Assembly (NCBI GenBank): GCA_001004085.1
Contig: LCQJ01000015.1
Coordinates: forward strand, 13,091-25,380
DNA: 12,290 bases
Origin: Parcubacteria group bacterium GW2011_GWA2_50_10b
GTDB lineage: Bacteria > Patescibacteriota > Minisyncoccia > Phycocordibacterales > Zambryskibacteraceae
Direction: 5' to 3'
The translations under genes were made by a program, and so were the position numbers. Below, piece by piece: positions 1-6,899 of this stretch (position 1 is its first letter; every line of letters starts with the position of its first letter). The notes beneath the pieces were generated by a model. It did not search any database, had not been told where the DNA came from, and was given only the letters and a program-made list of their open reading frames with translations.

Positions 1-1686
1 GGCGGAAAAAATTTCGAACTGGGAGGCATCGGATATGAACCGAAAGGTAATGTCAGACTGGAAGGCCAGGTCATCGAACCGCACAATCACCAGGAACTGC
101 TGATGGCCGGCAAGATTGCGGCTTTTTGCTCTAATGCCAGCGTCATGTTCGATACCGAAAAGAAATTATGGAAAATCTCGGGTGACCCGACCGAAGCGGC
201 TTTGGCGGTGCTCGCCGAGAAACTTTCATTCAATAAGACCGACTTGGAGCGCGAGTCCCCTCTTATCACGGAGATTCCCTTTGACTACTCGCTCAAGTAT
301 CACGCCACCCTGCATAAAAACGCGAAAGAAAACATGGCCACCGTCGTGGGGGCGCCGGAAGTCATCTTGGGTCTTTCAAGCGAAATCTGGCGCCCCGATG
401 GAGAGTCGCGCCTCTCGGCCGGGGAAAAAGGAGAATTGGAAAAAATATTCATCGATATGTCGATGAAGGGTCTGCGGGTTATCGCGGCGGGCATAAAACA
501 CGACCAAGTCGAAGATTTCGACGTAAAAAATATCAAGGACCTTGTGTTCCTGGGATTTTTCGGGCTCAAAGATGCCTTGCGTCCGGAGGTCAAGGAATCC
601 ACCAGGCGGGCCATCGCTGCCGGCATCAAGGTCGTGATGATTACCGGCGACCACGTCAGGACGGCGGAAACGCTGGCCGGAGAAGCCGGCATCTACAAGA
701 GGGGCGACAAGAGTCTTACGGGCATGGAAATAGACGGGTTCTCCGACAAAACACTCGCGGAGAAACTCGCGGGAGTATCGGTCTTCGCGAGGGTGACGCC
801 TGAACACAAGCTTCGCATTATCGAGGCGTACAAAAGGACGGGAAACATAGTGGCCATGACCGGCGACGGAGTGAACGATGCCCCGTCGCTTGTCGCCGCA
901 AATCTTGGAGTGGCCATGGGCCGGATTGGCACCGAAGTGGCCAAAGAGTCTTCTGACATCATCCTTCTGGACGATAACTTCGGCTCCATCATATCGGCCG
1001 TTGAAGAAGGCAGGAATATCTACAAGACCATCGAAAAAGTTGTTCTTTACCTTCTGTCCACATCCATCGGCGAACTGCTGGTCATTACCGGGGCCATTCT
1101 TCTCGGCTTCCCCTTGCCCCTTCTGCCGACACAGATTATCTGGCTCAATTTTGTCACTGACGGATTCTTTACCGTAGGGCTTGCGCTGGAACCGCGCGAA
1201 AAAGGGCTTCTCACCGAACGGTTTGAGAAGCCGGAAAAGTATTTGGTCAGCCGCTTCATGGCCGGCAGAATGCTTATCATGGCCGCGCCCATGATGATTG
1301 GGACACTCGTTCTTTTCCGGAATTATTTTGAAACCGACCTGGCTAAAGCCTGGACCATTTCCCTGACTGTGCTGGCGGTCTTCCAATGGTTTAATGCCTG
1401 GAACTGCCGTTCGGAAAAGGAATCGGTCTTTCGAGCCGACCCGTTCGAGAACAAGTACATGGTCCTGGCCACCGGAGCGGCCTTTTTCTTCCAGCTCCTG
1501 GCCGTTTACCACCCTTTCTTCCAGAGATTCCTGCACACCGTGCCGCTTGAATTATCGGAATGGTTCATTATTATAGCGTTTGCTTCTTCAATTCTTCTCG
1601 CGGAAGAGTTTAGGAAATCACTTTCATGGCACAAACAAAAATCCTGGTCATCATCGGCCCCACAGCCTCAGGCAAGTCAAGCCTAG
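1..1686 (+). CDS. P-type cation ATPase, Ca2+-type (P2), 5'-truncated by the window edge
   Basis: The frame is open from base 1, so the gene starts upstream; about 561 C-terminal residues are visible. The fragment carries the end of the nucleotide-binding domain (GDPTEAAL, the VGAPE version of the KGAPE motif), the P-domain motif MITGDHVRTAETLA, and the hinge TGDGVNDAPSL with its Mg-binding Asp. A C-terminal membrane domain of about six helices follows. The phosphorylated Asp (DKTGT) would lie outside the window. The helix pair reads STSIGE then LNFVTDG. This aligns with SERCA M5/M6 and keeps the Ca2+ ligands equivalent to Glu771, Asn796, Thr799 and Asp800, with Ser in place of Asn768. I infer ATP-driven Ca2+ (or Mn2+) export across the cytoplasmic membrane. 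The 3' end overlaps miaA by 61 bp in another frame, so the two are probably cotranscribed. The low-complexity Ser/Gln/Ala tail is encoded in that overlap. The family is secure, the ion specificity only likely. Confidence 0.95.
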   Translation, partial: GGKNFELGGIGYEPKGNVRLEGQVIEPHNHQELLMAGKIAAFCSNASVMFDTEKKLWKISGDPTEAALAVLAEKLSFNKTDLERESPLITEIPFDYSLKYHATLHKNAKENMATVVGAPEVILGLSSEIWRPDGESRLSAGEKGELEKIFIDMSMKGLRVIAAGIKHDQVEDFDVKNIKDLVFLGFFGLKDALRPEVKESTRRAIAAGIKVVMITGDHVRTAETLAGEAGIYKRGDKSLTGMEIDGFSDKTLAEKLAGVSVFARVTPEHKLRIIEAYKRTGNIVAMTGDGVNDAPSLVAANLGVAMGRIGTEVAKESSDIILLDDNFGSIISAVEEGRNIYKTIEKVVLYLLSTSIGELLVITGAILLGFPLPLLPTQIIWLNFVTDGFFTVGLALEPREKGLLTERFEKPEKYLVSRFMAGRMLIMAAPMMIGTLVLFRNYFETDLAKAWTISLTVLAVFQWFNAWNCRSEKESVFRADPFENKYMVLATGAAFFFQLLAVYHPFFQRFLHTVPLELSEWFIIIAFASSILLAEEFRKSLSWHKQKSWSSSAPQPQASQA

Positions 1687-2489
1687 CGGTCAGACTGGCT
1701 AAGAAGTTTAAAGGGGAAATCATCTCCGCCGATTCACGGCAGGTTTACAAAGGTCTCGATATCGGTACGGGCAAGATTACGCCGAAAGAAATGGCCGGCA
1801 TCCCGCATTATCTGCTGGATGTGGCTGACTCAAAGAAACAATTTTCTGTATCAGATTTTTTAATTTTAACAAACCAAGCGATCGCTAAAATTGTTAAGTC
1901 TGATAAATTGCCGATTGTGGTTGGCGGAACAGGATTCTACATTGACGCCTTGGCTGGGAAAATTTCCCTACCGAATGTACCACCGAACAAGTTATTAAGG
2001 AGGAAGTTAGATAAGTTAGATAAGGAAAAGCTTTTCAAAATTTTGGAAAAGAAAGACCCGAGGAGAGCCAAAACAATTGACCCTCACAACAAAGTACGCC
2101 TAATCCGTGCGCTTGAGATTGTCGAGGCGCTAGGTAGAGTACCTAAGCTTACCCACAACCGACGACAAACAACCCACGACTTTATTTACATTGGATTATT
2201 GCCAGAGGATTTGGATAAAAAGATAGAAAAAAGGGTTAAAAAAATGTTTAAAAACGGGCTCTTGAACGAAATAAGAAAATTAAAACGATTGGGAGTGTCG
2301 AGTAAGAGATTAAAGGAACTTGGCTTTGAATATTGGAATCCAACTGAAGAAAGCGTCATTCGAGGGAGTAAAAAATACGCTAAGCGTCAGATGACCTGGT
2401 TTAAGCGCAATAAAAAAATCAAATGGTTCAAGCCGGATGAATACAGAAAAATTGAGAAGTATGTAAAAGCGGAATTGGGCGGGCGATGA
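1626..2489 (+). CDS. miaA: tRNA dimethylallyltransferase MiaA
   Basis: MiaA transfers the dimethylallyl group of DMAPP to N6 of A37 in tRNAs that read UNN codons (i6A37). The tRNA-Trp and tRNA-Tyr genes in this window are typical substrates. The 287-residue protein has the P-loop GPTASGKSS at residues 11-19, the ADSRQVYKGLDIGT motif at 35-48, GGTGFYIDAL at 100-109, DPHNKVRLIRALEI at 152-165 and the C-terminal YAKRQMTWFKRN motif. It is slightly shorter than the usual 300 or so residues, but no core motif is missing. The ATG at 1626 is forced by the nearby P-loop and has an AGGAA 9 nt upstream, inside the ATPase gene. Its 3' end runs 10 bp into the oppositely oriented tRNA-Trp gene. The first 200 bp are about as GC-rich as the upstream gene, but from about 1850 the codon use turns clearly AT-rich and Lys-rich. 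Confidence 0.96.
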   Translation: MAQTKILVIIGPTASGKSSLAVRLAKKFKGEIISADSRQVYKGLDIGTGKITPKEMAGIPHYLLDVADSKKQFSVSDFLILTNQAIAKIVKSDKLPIVVGGTGFYIDALAGKISLPNVPPNKLLRRKLDKLDKEKLFKILEKKDPRRAKTIDPHNKVRLIRALEIVEALGRVPKLTHNRRQTTHDFIYIGLLPEDLDKKIEKRVKKMFKNGLLNEIRKLKRLGVSSKRLKELGFEYWNPTEESVIRGSKKYAKRQMTWFKRNKKIKWFKPDEYRKIEKYVKAELGGR

Positions 2490-2550
2490 GGGAATCGAAC
2501 CCCCGCCAGCGGTTTTGGAGACCGCTGTTCTACCACTAAACTAATCGCCC
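2480..2550 (-). tRNA. trnW: tRNA-Trp (CCA anticodon)
   Basis: On the minus strand the segment folds as a cloverleaf. The acceptor stem is GGGCGAT/ATCGCCC. The anticodon stem GCGGT/ACCGC closes a loop CTCCAAA with anticodon CCA. The T-arm has the canonical loop TTCGATT. The discriminator base (complement of 2480) is G, as expected for tRNA-Trp. The 3' CCA is not encoded and must be added. The gene lies 22 bp downstream of rpmG on the same strand, the classic bacterial rpmG-trnW linkage. Its 3' end overlaps the last 10 bp of miaA on the opposite strand. Confidence 0.96.
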
Positions 2551-2572
2551 TTGCGGGCTATATTAACACAAA

Positions 2573-2725
2573 CTAGGCCTTCTTTTCCTTGTAGACGGTG
2601 TGCTTCCTCGCGATGGGGTTGTACTTCTTGAATTCGAGCTTTTTCTCAACCGACTTCTTATTCTTGGTCGAATAATAGGTGTGGCCCTTGCCGACACCTT
2701 TGGCGTCCCCTACCGAAACGAGTTT
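2573..2725 (-). CDS. rpmG: Ribosomal protein L33, N-terminal frame broken or start unresolved
   Basis: From about 2722 down to the TAG at 2575-2573 the minus strand encodes 49 residues beginning [20 protein letters not shown]. Further on come [13 protein letters not shown] and VYKEKK, clear L33 signatures (TTKN, KLELKKY.P..RKH..YKE). The protein sits in the large subunit near the E site. The zinc-binding cysteines of some L33 types are absent. No usable start codon exists in this frame: an in-frame TAA lies at 2728-2726, just upstream of AAA CTC. The preceding frame reads TCKKIK, which would continue naturally into LVSVG if one A were missing from the A5 run at 2723-2727. Alternatively, one extra A would join a TTG at 2739-2737. 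An indel in the A-tract (assembly error or real mutation) is the simplest reading. Residues after the break look fully conserved, which argues against a long-dead gene. Confidence 0.82.
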   Translation of the reverse strand, partial: KLVSVGDAKGVGKGHTYYSTKNKKSVEKKLEFKKYNPIARKHTVYKEKKA

Positions 2726-2814
2726 TTATTTTTTTGCAAGTTGACTCTATATACAAAATCCCAGGACAGAAATAGGTGTGGGGGATTACCTTAAATATGG
2801 AGTTTTGCAAGTCT

Positions 2815-2842
2815 TTGCCACGGCCTTCAGAAATGATTAAAT
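2815..2842 (+). promoter_or_regulatory. Putative murI promoter placing transcription start at the ATG
   Basis: TTGCCA (2815-2820) and TTAAAT (2837-2842) are 16 bp apart. A start 7 nt after the -10 would fall at 2849, the A of the murI ATG, giving a leaderless mRNA. No Shine-Dalgarno is visible upstream of murI, which fits. The -10 matches the consensus at only 4 of 6 positions, so this is tentative. Confidence 0.4.
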
Positions 2843-2848
2843 AGCTGA

Positions 2849-3640
2849 ATGGACAAACGACCGATTGGCGTATTCGACTCCGGAGTGGGCGGCTTGAGCA
2901 TCCTCCGGGAACTCCGCCAGCTTCTGCCGAATGAAAACTATGTATTCTTGGCCGACCAGCAGCATCTTCCTTATGGTGGAAAAAGTGAACGCCAGATAAT
3001 AGATTATTCCCGCCGGGCCACCACATATCTTGCCAGACAGAATATAAAATTACTGGTCATAGCCTGCAATACAGTCACTTGTTATGCCAAAGATGCGTTA
3101 AGGGAGAAATGTCCTTTTCCCATCATTGGCACCGTTCCCGCCCTTAAACCCGCCGCCGAACAGACCCGGTCGGATTCGATAGCGGTCCTTTCCACCCGAG
3201 CTACCGCCAGAAGCAAAGAGTTGAAAGGGCTGATGAGAAACTTCTGCCAAGGAGTAAAAGTGCTTAACATCGGCTGTCCCGGCCTGGAAAAAGTGGTGGA
3301 AAACGGCAAGCTGAACAGCGCCAACACCACCTTTCTCCTCGAACGGTATCTCAAGAAAGTAAAAGATTCGGATGTTGATTATTTAGTCCTCGGCTGCACG
3401 CATTACCCGTTTCTGAAAGATGCGATACGAGAGATTGCCGGTCCATCGATAAAAATCTTGGATTCCGGAGCTGCCATAGCGAGACGAGCAAAAGCGCTTC
3501 TCAAACTCAATCGTTTCAAGAATACGCAAGAGAAACGGGGTAAAATTTCTTATTTCACTACTGGTGACAGAAACAAATTCAACATAGCCGCCAGCCGGCT
3601 GTTACAGACAAAGGTTAGTTCAAAAAAGATCAAGATTTAA
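2849..3640 (+). CDS. murI: Glutamate racemase MurI
   Basis: MurI is a cofactor-independent enzyme that interconverts L- and D-glutamate and supplies D-Glu for the peptidoglycan stem peptide in the cytoplasm. The 263-residue protein has normal family length. Its features are FDSGVGG (residues 9-15), PYG (41-43), the first catalytic cysteine in ACNTV (Cys73) and the second in LGCTHYP (Cys183), so both Cys residues of the two-base mechanism are present. The ATG is chosen because the conserved IGVFDSGVGG begins only six residues in, and no longer start fits. It is divergent from rpmG and monocistronic. Downstream lie a short segment without genes and the bidirectional terminator at 3769-3808. Confidence 0.96.
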   Translation: MDKRPIGVFDSGVGGLSILRELRQLLPNENYVFLADQQHLPYGGKSERQIIDYSRRATTYLARQNIKLLVIACNTVTCYAKDALREKCPFPIIGTVPALKPAAEQTRSDSIAVLSTRATARSKELKGLMRNFCQGVKVLNIGCPGLEKVVENGKLNSANTTFLLERYLKKVKDSDVDYLVLGCTHYPFLKDAIREIAGPSIKILDSGAAIARRAKALLKLNRFKNTQEKRGKISYFTTGDRNKFNIAASRLLQTKVSSKKIKI

Positions 3641-3642
3641 GT

Positions 3643-3664
3643 GTGCGCCGGGCAGGATTGAACC
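3643..3664 (-). repeat. Partial direct copy of the tRNA-Tyr 3' end
   Basis: The sequence here repeats the 3' acceptor and T-arm of the intact tRNA-Tyr gene (its bases 3809-3831), in the same orientation and 166 bp away, with one T-loop base deleted. No matching 5' half is present next to it. A second T-arm-like stretch on the plus strand (3741-3761, containing TTCGAAT) does not pair properly. It reads as a decayed tRNA duplicate or the footprint of a tRNA-targeted integration. Confidence 0.7.
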
Positions 3665-3708
3665 CCTCGGAAACCCTCGGTTTTCCGACGCTTCGCTGCC
3701 TTCCTCCA

Positions 3709-3732
3709 CGGGAGAGGATTCCTCCTCTCCCG
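3709..3732. repeat. Perfect 10-bp hairpin, same core as the one at 10306-10330
   Basis: CGGGAGAGGA pairs perfectly with TCCTCTCCCG around a TTCC loop. The nine-base core GGGAGAGGA/TCCTCTCCC recurs in the hairpin at 10306-10330, 6.6 kb away, again between genes. There is no T-tract, so it is not an obvious terminator; it resembles a REP-type intergenic element. Confidence 0.7.
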
Positions 3733-3768
3733 ACCCCACTCCTGTTCGAATCCTGTCGCCAATACAGC

Positions 3769-3808
3769 AAAATAAAAATACTCGGCACAAGACCGAGATT
3801 TTTATTTT
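3769..3808. terminator. Bidirectional intrinsic terminator between murI and tRNA-Tyr
   Basis: CTCGG (3781-3785) pairs with CCGAG (3793-3797). The stem is flanked by an A-rich run on the left and a T-rich run on the right, so either transcript ends in a GC stem followed by U-rich RNA. It can serve murI from the left and tRNA-Tyr from the right. The A/T flanks can also extend the stem. Confidence 0.8.
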
Positions 3809-3809
3809 G

Positions 3810-3893
3810 TGCGCCGGGCAGGATTCGAACCTGCGTAGGCCTAAGGCCGCCAGATTTACAGTCTAGTGCGATTGACCACTCCGCCACCGACGC
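3810..3893 (-). tRNA. trnY: tRNA-Tyr (GTA anticodon)
   Basis: On the minus strand the acceptor stem is GCGTCGG/CCGGCGC with one G-T pair. The anticodon stem CTAGA/TCTGG closes the loop CTGTAAA, giving anticodon GTA. A long variable arm (class II) is built on the GGCC..GGCC pairing, as usual for bacterial tRNA-Tyr. The T-loop is TTCGAAT. The discriminator is A and CCA is not encoded. A sigma70-type promoter lies upstream at 3977-4005 and the bidirectional terminator lies directly downstream. Confidence 0.96.
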
Positions 3894-3903
3894 GTACAAA
3901 CGA

Positions 3904-3937
3904 GGAACAGAGAACAGCTTGCTGATTCTCTCGTTCC
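3904..3937 (-). promoter_or_regulatory. Strong hairpin in the tRNA-Tyr 5' leader
   Basis: GGAAC, AGAGAA and CAGC (3904-3918) pair in order with GCTG, TTCTCT and GTTCC (3921-3937), 15 bp with only two one-base bulges. Outside it, CGCGTAC (3891-3897) faces GTACGCG (3945-3951), and that outer stem would include the first bases of the tRNA. It lies between the predicted transcription start near 3970 and the mature tRNA 5' end, so it would be part of the pre-tRNA leader removed by RNase P. Confidence 0.6.
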
Positions 3938-3976
3938 GAGTGCCGTACGCGCCTCGAGAGAGACAGCAATTAAGCC

Positions 3977-4005
3977 ATTCTAATGGAAAAAGTGAAGACT
4001 TGCAA
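3977..4005 (-). promoter_or_regulatory. Sigma70-type promoter for tRNA-Tyr
   Basis: Reading leftward, -35 TTGCAA (4005-4000), a 17-bp spacer and -10 TAGAAT (3982-3977) predict a start near 3970, 77 nt before the tRNA. The same hexamer pair occurs in front of the cysteine desulfurase gene. Confidence 0.65.
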
Positions 4006-4021
4006 AACTCTTCCTGCAGAC

Positions 4022-4049
4022 TTGCGCTGATTTTTGGCAGTGCTATTAT
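4022..4049 (+). promoter_or_regulatory. Extended -10 promoter for the structured RNA candidate
   Basis: -35 TTGCGC (4022-4027), a 16-bp spacer ending in TGC, and -10 TATTAT (4044-4049) form an extended -10 promoter. The predicted start is at 4056, one base before the closing stem of the RNA candidate. Confidence 0.6.
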
Positions 4050-4055
4050 GGTTCC

Positions 4056-4215
4056 AGGTCGGGTGCGTAAGCCAACCTCAGGGGAACAGCTCATCACAGC
4101 GCTGTGACGTGGGCAACAGCCCAACCAAATCCGCTTCCCAGAGCAGACCCCAAAAGGCGAGCCACGCCCCGACCAAACACAATCCCCTCACGCTTGCGTA
4201 GGGGATTTCTTATTC
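4056..4215 (+). ncRNA. Unassigned structured small RNA candidate with own promoter and terminator
   Basis: No protein frame explains this segment. An RNA starting at 4056 would be closed by GGTCGGG plus GCGT (4057-4068, one bulged T) pairing with ACGC plus CCCGACC (4164-4174), 11 bp. Inside it GGGG (4081-4084) and GCTC (4089-4092) pair with GAGC (4141-4144) and CCCC (4148-4151) across a small internal loop. The apical part has CACAGC/GCTGTG (4095-4106) and TGGGC-AACA-GCCCA (4110-4123). A terminator follows at 4182-4215. The mature RNA would be about 120 nt in a rod-like fold, the shape of 6S or SRP RNA. The invariant GGAA-loop core of SRP RNA is absent, as are the tRNA-like ends of tmRNA and the conserved RNase P blocks. 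I cannot assign a family; 6S-like is the best guess. Confidence 0.55.
4182..4215 (+). terminator. Intrinsic terminator after the small RNA candidate
   Basis: ATCCCCT and ACGC pair with GCGT and AGGGGAT around a two-base loop with one bulged C, followed by TTCTTATT. It may also stop the leftward clpB transcript, whose stop codon is 4 bp away, but the tail on that strand is less T-rich. Confidence 0.75.
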
Positions 4216-4218
4216 AGA

Positions 4219-6894
4219 TTACTTTACGTTCGCTTCCCTTCTGGCAGAAATAGTGCTGACCCGGCCAGAACGCGCGCTCTTTTTGACATCGAAGGTGAAT
4301 TGGCCGCCGTGGACATCGGCGAGAATGGTGCCACCGGAAAGCACTTTGTTTCCTATCATCATCGAGGCGACGGGATTCAATATCTTGTCCTGGATGAGAC
4401 GCTTCAAGGGTCTCGCTCCGTATTGCGGGTTGTAGCCTTCCTTGGCCAAGAGGTCGAGCACGTCTTCGGTGACCGAAAGTTCGATTTCCTTTTCGGCCAG
4501 GCGCTTTTTGATGATATCAATCTGGATGCGAACAATTTCCTTGATAGCCTCCTTCGAAAGCACGTCAAAGACGATGACATCGTCAAGGCGGTTGATGAAT
4601 TCCGGGCGGAAATGGTCTTTGAGGGTCGAGAGCACTTTTTCCTTAACCCCTTCGTAATTATCCTTATCGCCGCGGCTGAAGCCGATGGACTGCATCTTGT
4701 CGATGTACTGGGCGCCGATATTGGAGGTCATGATGATAACCGTGTTTTTGAAATTGATGACCCGGCCTTTGGCGTCCGTCAACCGCCCATTATCGAGAAT
4801 CTGAAGAAGCACGTTAAAGACCTCGGGATGAGCCTTCTCGATTTCGTCGAAAAGAATGACGGAATACGGTCGGTGGCGGACGGATTCGGCGAAGCTCGAG
4901 CCTTCTTCGAAGCCGACGTAGCCCGGCGGCGCGCCGATGAGCTTTGAGATCGCGTGCTTCTCCATAAGCTCAGACATGTCGACGCGGATGAGCGCCTTCT
5001 CGTCGTCGAAGATGAATTCGGCAAGCGCTTTGGTCAGCTCGGTCTTGCCCACTCCGGTGGGGCCCAAGAAGATAAACGAGCCGATGGGCCGGTTGGGGTC
5101 GGAGATGCCGGCGCGACTTCGTTTGACGGTGTCGGCAATCTTTCTGACCGCTTCATCCTGGCCGACGATGCGCTTTTTCAAAAACTCTTCCATGCGGCTA
5201 AGCTTGTTTGCTTCTTCTTCGAGCATGCGGTAGACCGGGATGCCGGTCCAGCGCGAGACAATAGAGGCGATATCCTGGGCGGTAATCTCTTCCTTGAGAA
5301 TGCGCCTGGAACTCTGGAGTTTCTTGAGGCGCTTGGCTTTCAAATCAAGTTCACGCTCGAGAGCCGGGATGCGGCCGTAGCGAAGCTCGGCCGCCCGCGA
5401 GAGGTCGGCGCGAGCTTCGGCCCCTTCGGCCTCCAGACGGAGCGTCTCCATGCTTTTCTTGATTTCCTTGATTTCCCCGACCGTCTCCTTTTCATTCTTC
5501 CACTTCAATTCGATTTCAGCGGTCTGTTCGCGCAGGTCGGCCACACTCGTCTCGATTTCCTTGAGGCGCAATTTGACCTTGGGAGATTTGGTTTCCTTCT
5601 TGAGGGCTTCCTTTTCAATCTCGAGCTTCATGATTTTCGAATGAGCTTCCTGGAGCACGGGCGGCATGTTTTCGAGCGAAATCTTGAGGAAAGAAGCGGC
5701 TTCATCGATGAGGTCCACGGCCTTGTCCGGCAGGAACCGGTCGGTGATATAACGGGAAGAAAGGGTGACGGCCGCCTGAATAGCGTCATCGGTGATGCGT
5801 ACGCCGTGGTAGAGCTCGTAGCACTCTTTAAGGCCGCGGAGAATGGTCATAGCATCTTCGATGGAAGGCTCCTGGATGTAGACCGGCTGAAAGCGTCTGG
5901 TCAAAGCCGGGTCTTTCTCGATGTGCCTCTGGTATTCGCGCAATGTGGTGGCGCCGATGGCCCTCAGGTCGCCGCGGGCGAGCGGGGGCTTCAACATATT
6001 GGAAGCGTCCATCGAGCCTTCGGCGGCGCCGGCGCCGACGATAGTGTGAATCTCGTCGATGAAAAGGATGATCTTGCCGTCGGACTTCTCGATATCCTTG
6101 ATGATGTTTTTCAAACGCTCTTCGAACTCGCCGCGGTACTTGGTCCCGGCGATAAGGAGGCCCAGGTCGAGCGAAACCAGTTCTTTCTCGCGCAAAGACT
6201 CGGGCACGTTACTGGAAGCGATGCGGATGGCGAGCCCCTCGGCGATGGCGGTCTTGCCCACGCCCGCTTCGCCGATGAGAATCGGATTGTTCTTGGTGCG
6301 GCGGGAAAGAATCTGAATCATGCGGGAAATTTCCTCATCGCGGCCGATGACCGGGTCGAGTTTGTTGTTTTTGGCTAGAGTGGTGAGCGAGCGCGTGTAT
6401 TTGGTGAGCGATTTGAATTTCTTGGATTCTTTCGGTTCGGCCGGGCTCGACTTCTTGAGTTCTTCGAGCACTTTCAAGACTGTTTGCCTGTCTATTTTGA
6501 ATTTCACCAGAAGTTCCCGCGCCTCGCCCGGCACATCCAGGACAGCGATGAAAAGATGCTCGGTCGAGACGAACTCGTCTCCCAGCCCCTGGGCCACTTT
6601 GCTCGAAGCTTCGATGGCGTGAGCCAGTTCTGGAGTGAGATAAATCTGATAGGAGGGAGAAATGGTCTGGCTCGCTTCCGGACTTTCGATGGCTTCGAGC
6701 ACCGTGTCGGTGAGCATAATGGTGTCAATGTCCATCCTGTCGAGAATGGAGACCACGATGGACTCTTCCTGGAGCAGAAGTGCGGCCAGAAGATGGATGG
6801 GGTTGACGTGATTCTGGCCGCGTTCGATGGCCAGCTCATGAGCCTTTCGTATAACCTCCTTCGCCTTGGTGGTGAAATGATTAAATGGCTGCAT
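4219..6894 (-). CDS. Hsp100 AAA+ unfoldase, ClpB-type middle domain with a ClpC-like IGF loop
   Basis: Two-ring ATPase of 891 residues from the ATG at 6894. Order: Clp N-domain repeats (about 1-150); AAA1 with Walker A GEAGVGKT (208-215), Walker B IDE (279-281), pore loop GTKYRG and Arg fingers (333-334); a long coiled-coil middle domain (about 413-550); AAA2 with GPTGVGKT (611-618), pore loop GYVGF, Walker B FDEIE and sensor-2 GARPLKR (826-832). The middle domain has full ClpB length and carries the ClpB-like [13 protein letters not shown] and [10 protein letters not shown] segments, which points to a disaggregase working with DnaK. Yet after the AAA2 Walker B the loop contains IGF (737-739) followed by a ClpC-like stretch, the position where ClpC binds ClpP. 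It begins 5 bp after the desulfurase stop, with no Shine-Dalgarno, so translation is probably coupled. ClpB and ClpC are both possible names. Confidence 0.93.
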   Translation of the reverse strand: MQPFNHFTTKAKEVIRKAHELAIERGQNHVNPIHLLAALLLQEESIVVSILDRMDIDTIMLTDTVLEAIESPEASQTISPSYQIYLTPELAHAIEASSKVAQGLGDEFVSTEHLFIAVLDVPGEARELLVKFKIDRQTVLKVLEELKKSSPAEPKESKKFKSLTKYTRSLTTLAKNNKLDPVIGRDEEISRMIQILSRRTKNNPILIGEAGVGKTAIAEGLAIRIASSNVPESLREKELVSLDLGLLIAGTKYRGEFEERLKNIIKDIEKSDGKIILFIDEIHTIVGAGAAEGSMDASNMLKPPLARGDLRAIGATTLREYQRHIEKDPALTRRFQPVYIQEPSIEDAMTILRGLKECYELYHGVRITDDAIQAAVTLSSRYITDRFLPDKAVDLIDEAASFLKISLENMPPVLQEAHSKIMKLEIEKEALKKETKSPKVKLRLKEIETSVADLREQTAEIELKWKNEKETVGEIKEIKKSMETLRLEAEGAEARADLSRAAELRYGRIPALERELDLKAKRLKKLQSSRRILKEEITAQDIASIVSRWTGIPVYRMLEEEANKLSRMEEFLKKRIVGQDEAVRKIADTVKRSRAGISDPNRPIGSFIFLGPTGVGKTELTKALAEFIFDDEKALIRVDMSELMEKHAISKLIGAPPGYVGFEEGSSFAESVRHRPYSVILFDEIEKAHPEVFNVLLQILDNGRLTDAKGRVINFKNTVIIMTSNIGAQYIDKMQSIGFSRGDKDNYEGVKEKVLSTLKDHFRPEFINRLDDVIVFDVLSKEAIKEIVRIQIDIIKKRLAEKEIELSVTEDVLDLLAKEGYNPQYGARPLKRLIQDKILNPVASMMIGNKVLSGGTILADVHGGQFTFDVKKSARSGRVSTISARREANVK

Positions 6895-6899
6895 ATGGG

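Noticed and set aside
376..1536. Minus-strand 386-residue open frame opposite the P-type ATPase
   Set aside because: It is fully antisense to a gene with intact conserved motifs and its translation is compositionally odd with no domain; it is a codon-bias shadow.
2720..2730. Programmed ribosomal frameshift in rpmG
   Set aside because: The A-run does not form a standard X-XXY-YYZ slippery heptamer in a usable frame, and there is no obvious pseudoknot downstream; an indel is simpler.
3643..4107. 154-residue plus-strand frame across tRNA-Tyr
   Set aside because: It reads antisense through a complete tRNA, a terminator and the RNA promoter region, and so cannot be a real gene.
4954..6378. Plus-strand 474-residue open frame opposite the Clp ATPase
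   Set aside because: It mirrors the strongly conserved AAA+ gene on the minus strand and shows no domain, promoter or ribosome binding site of its own.
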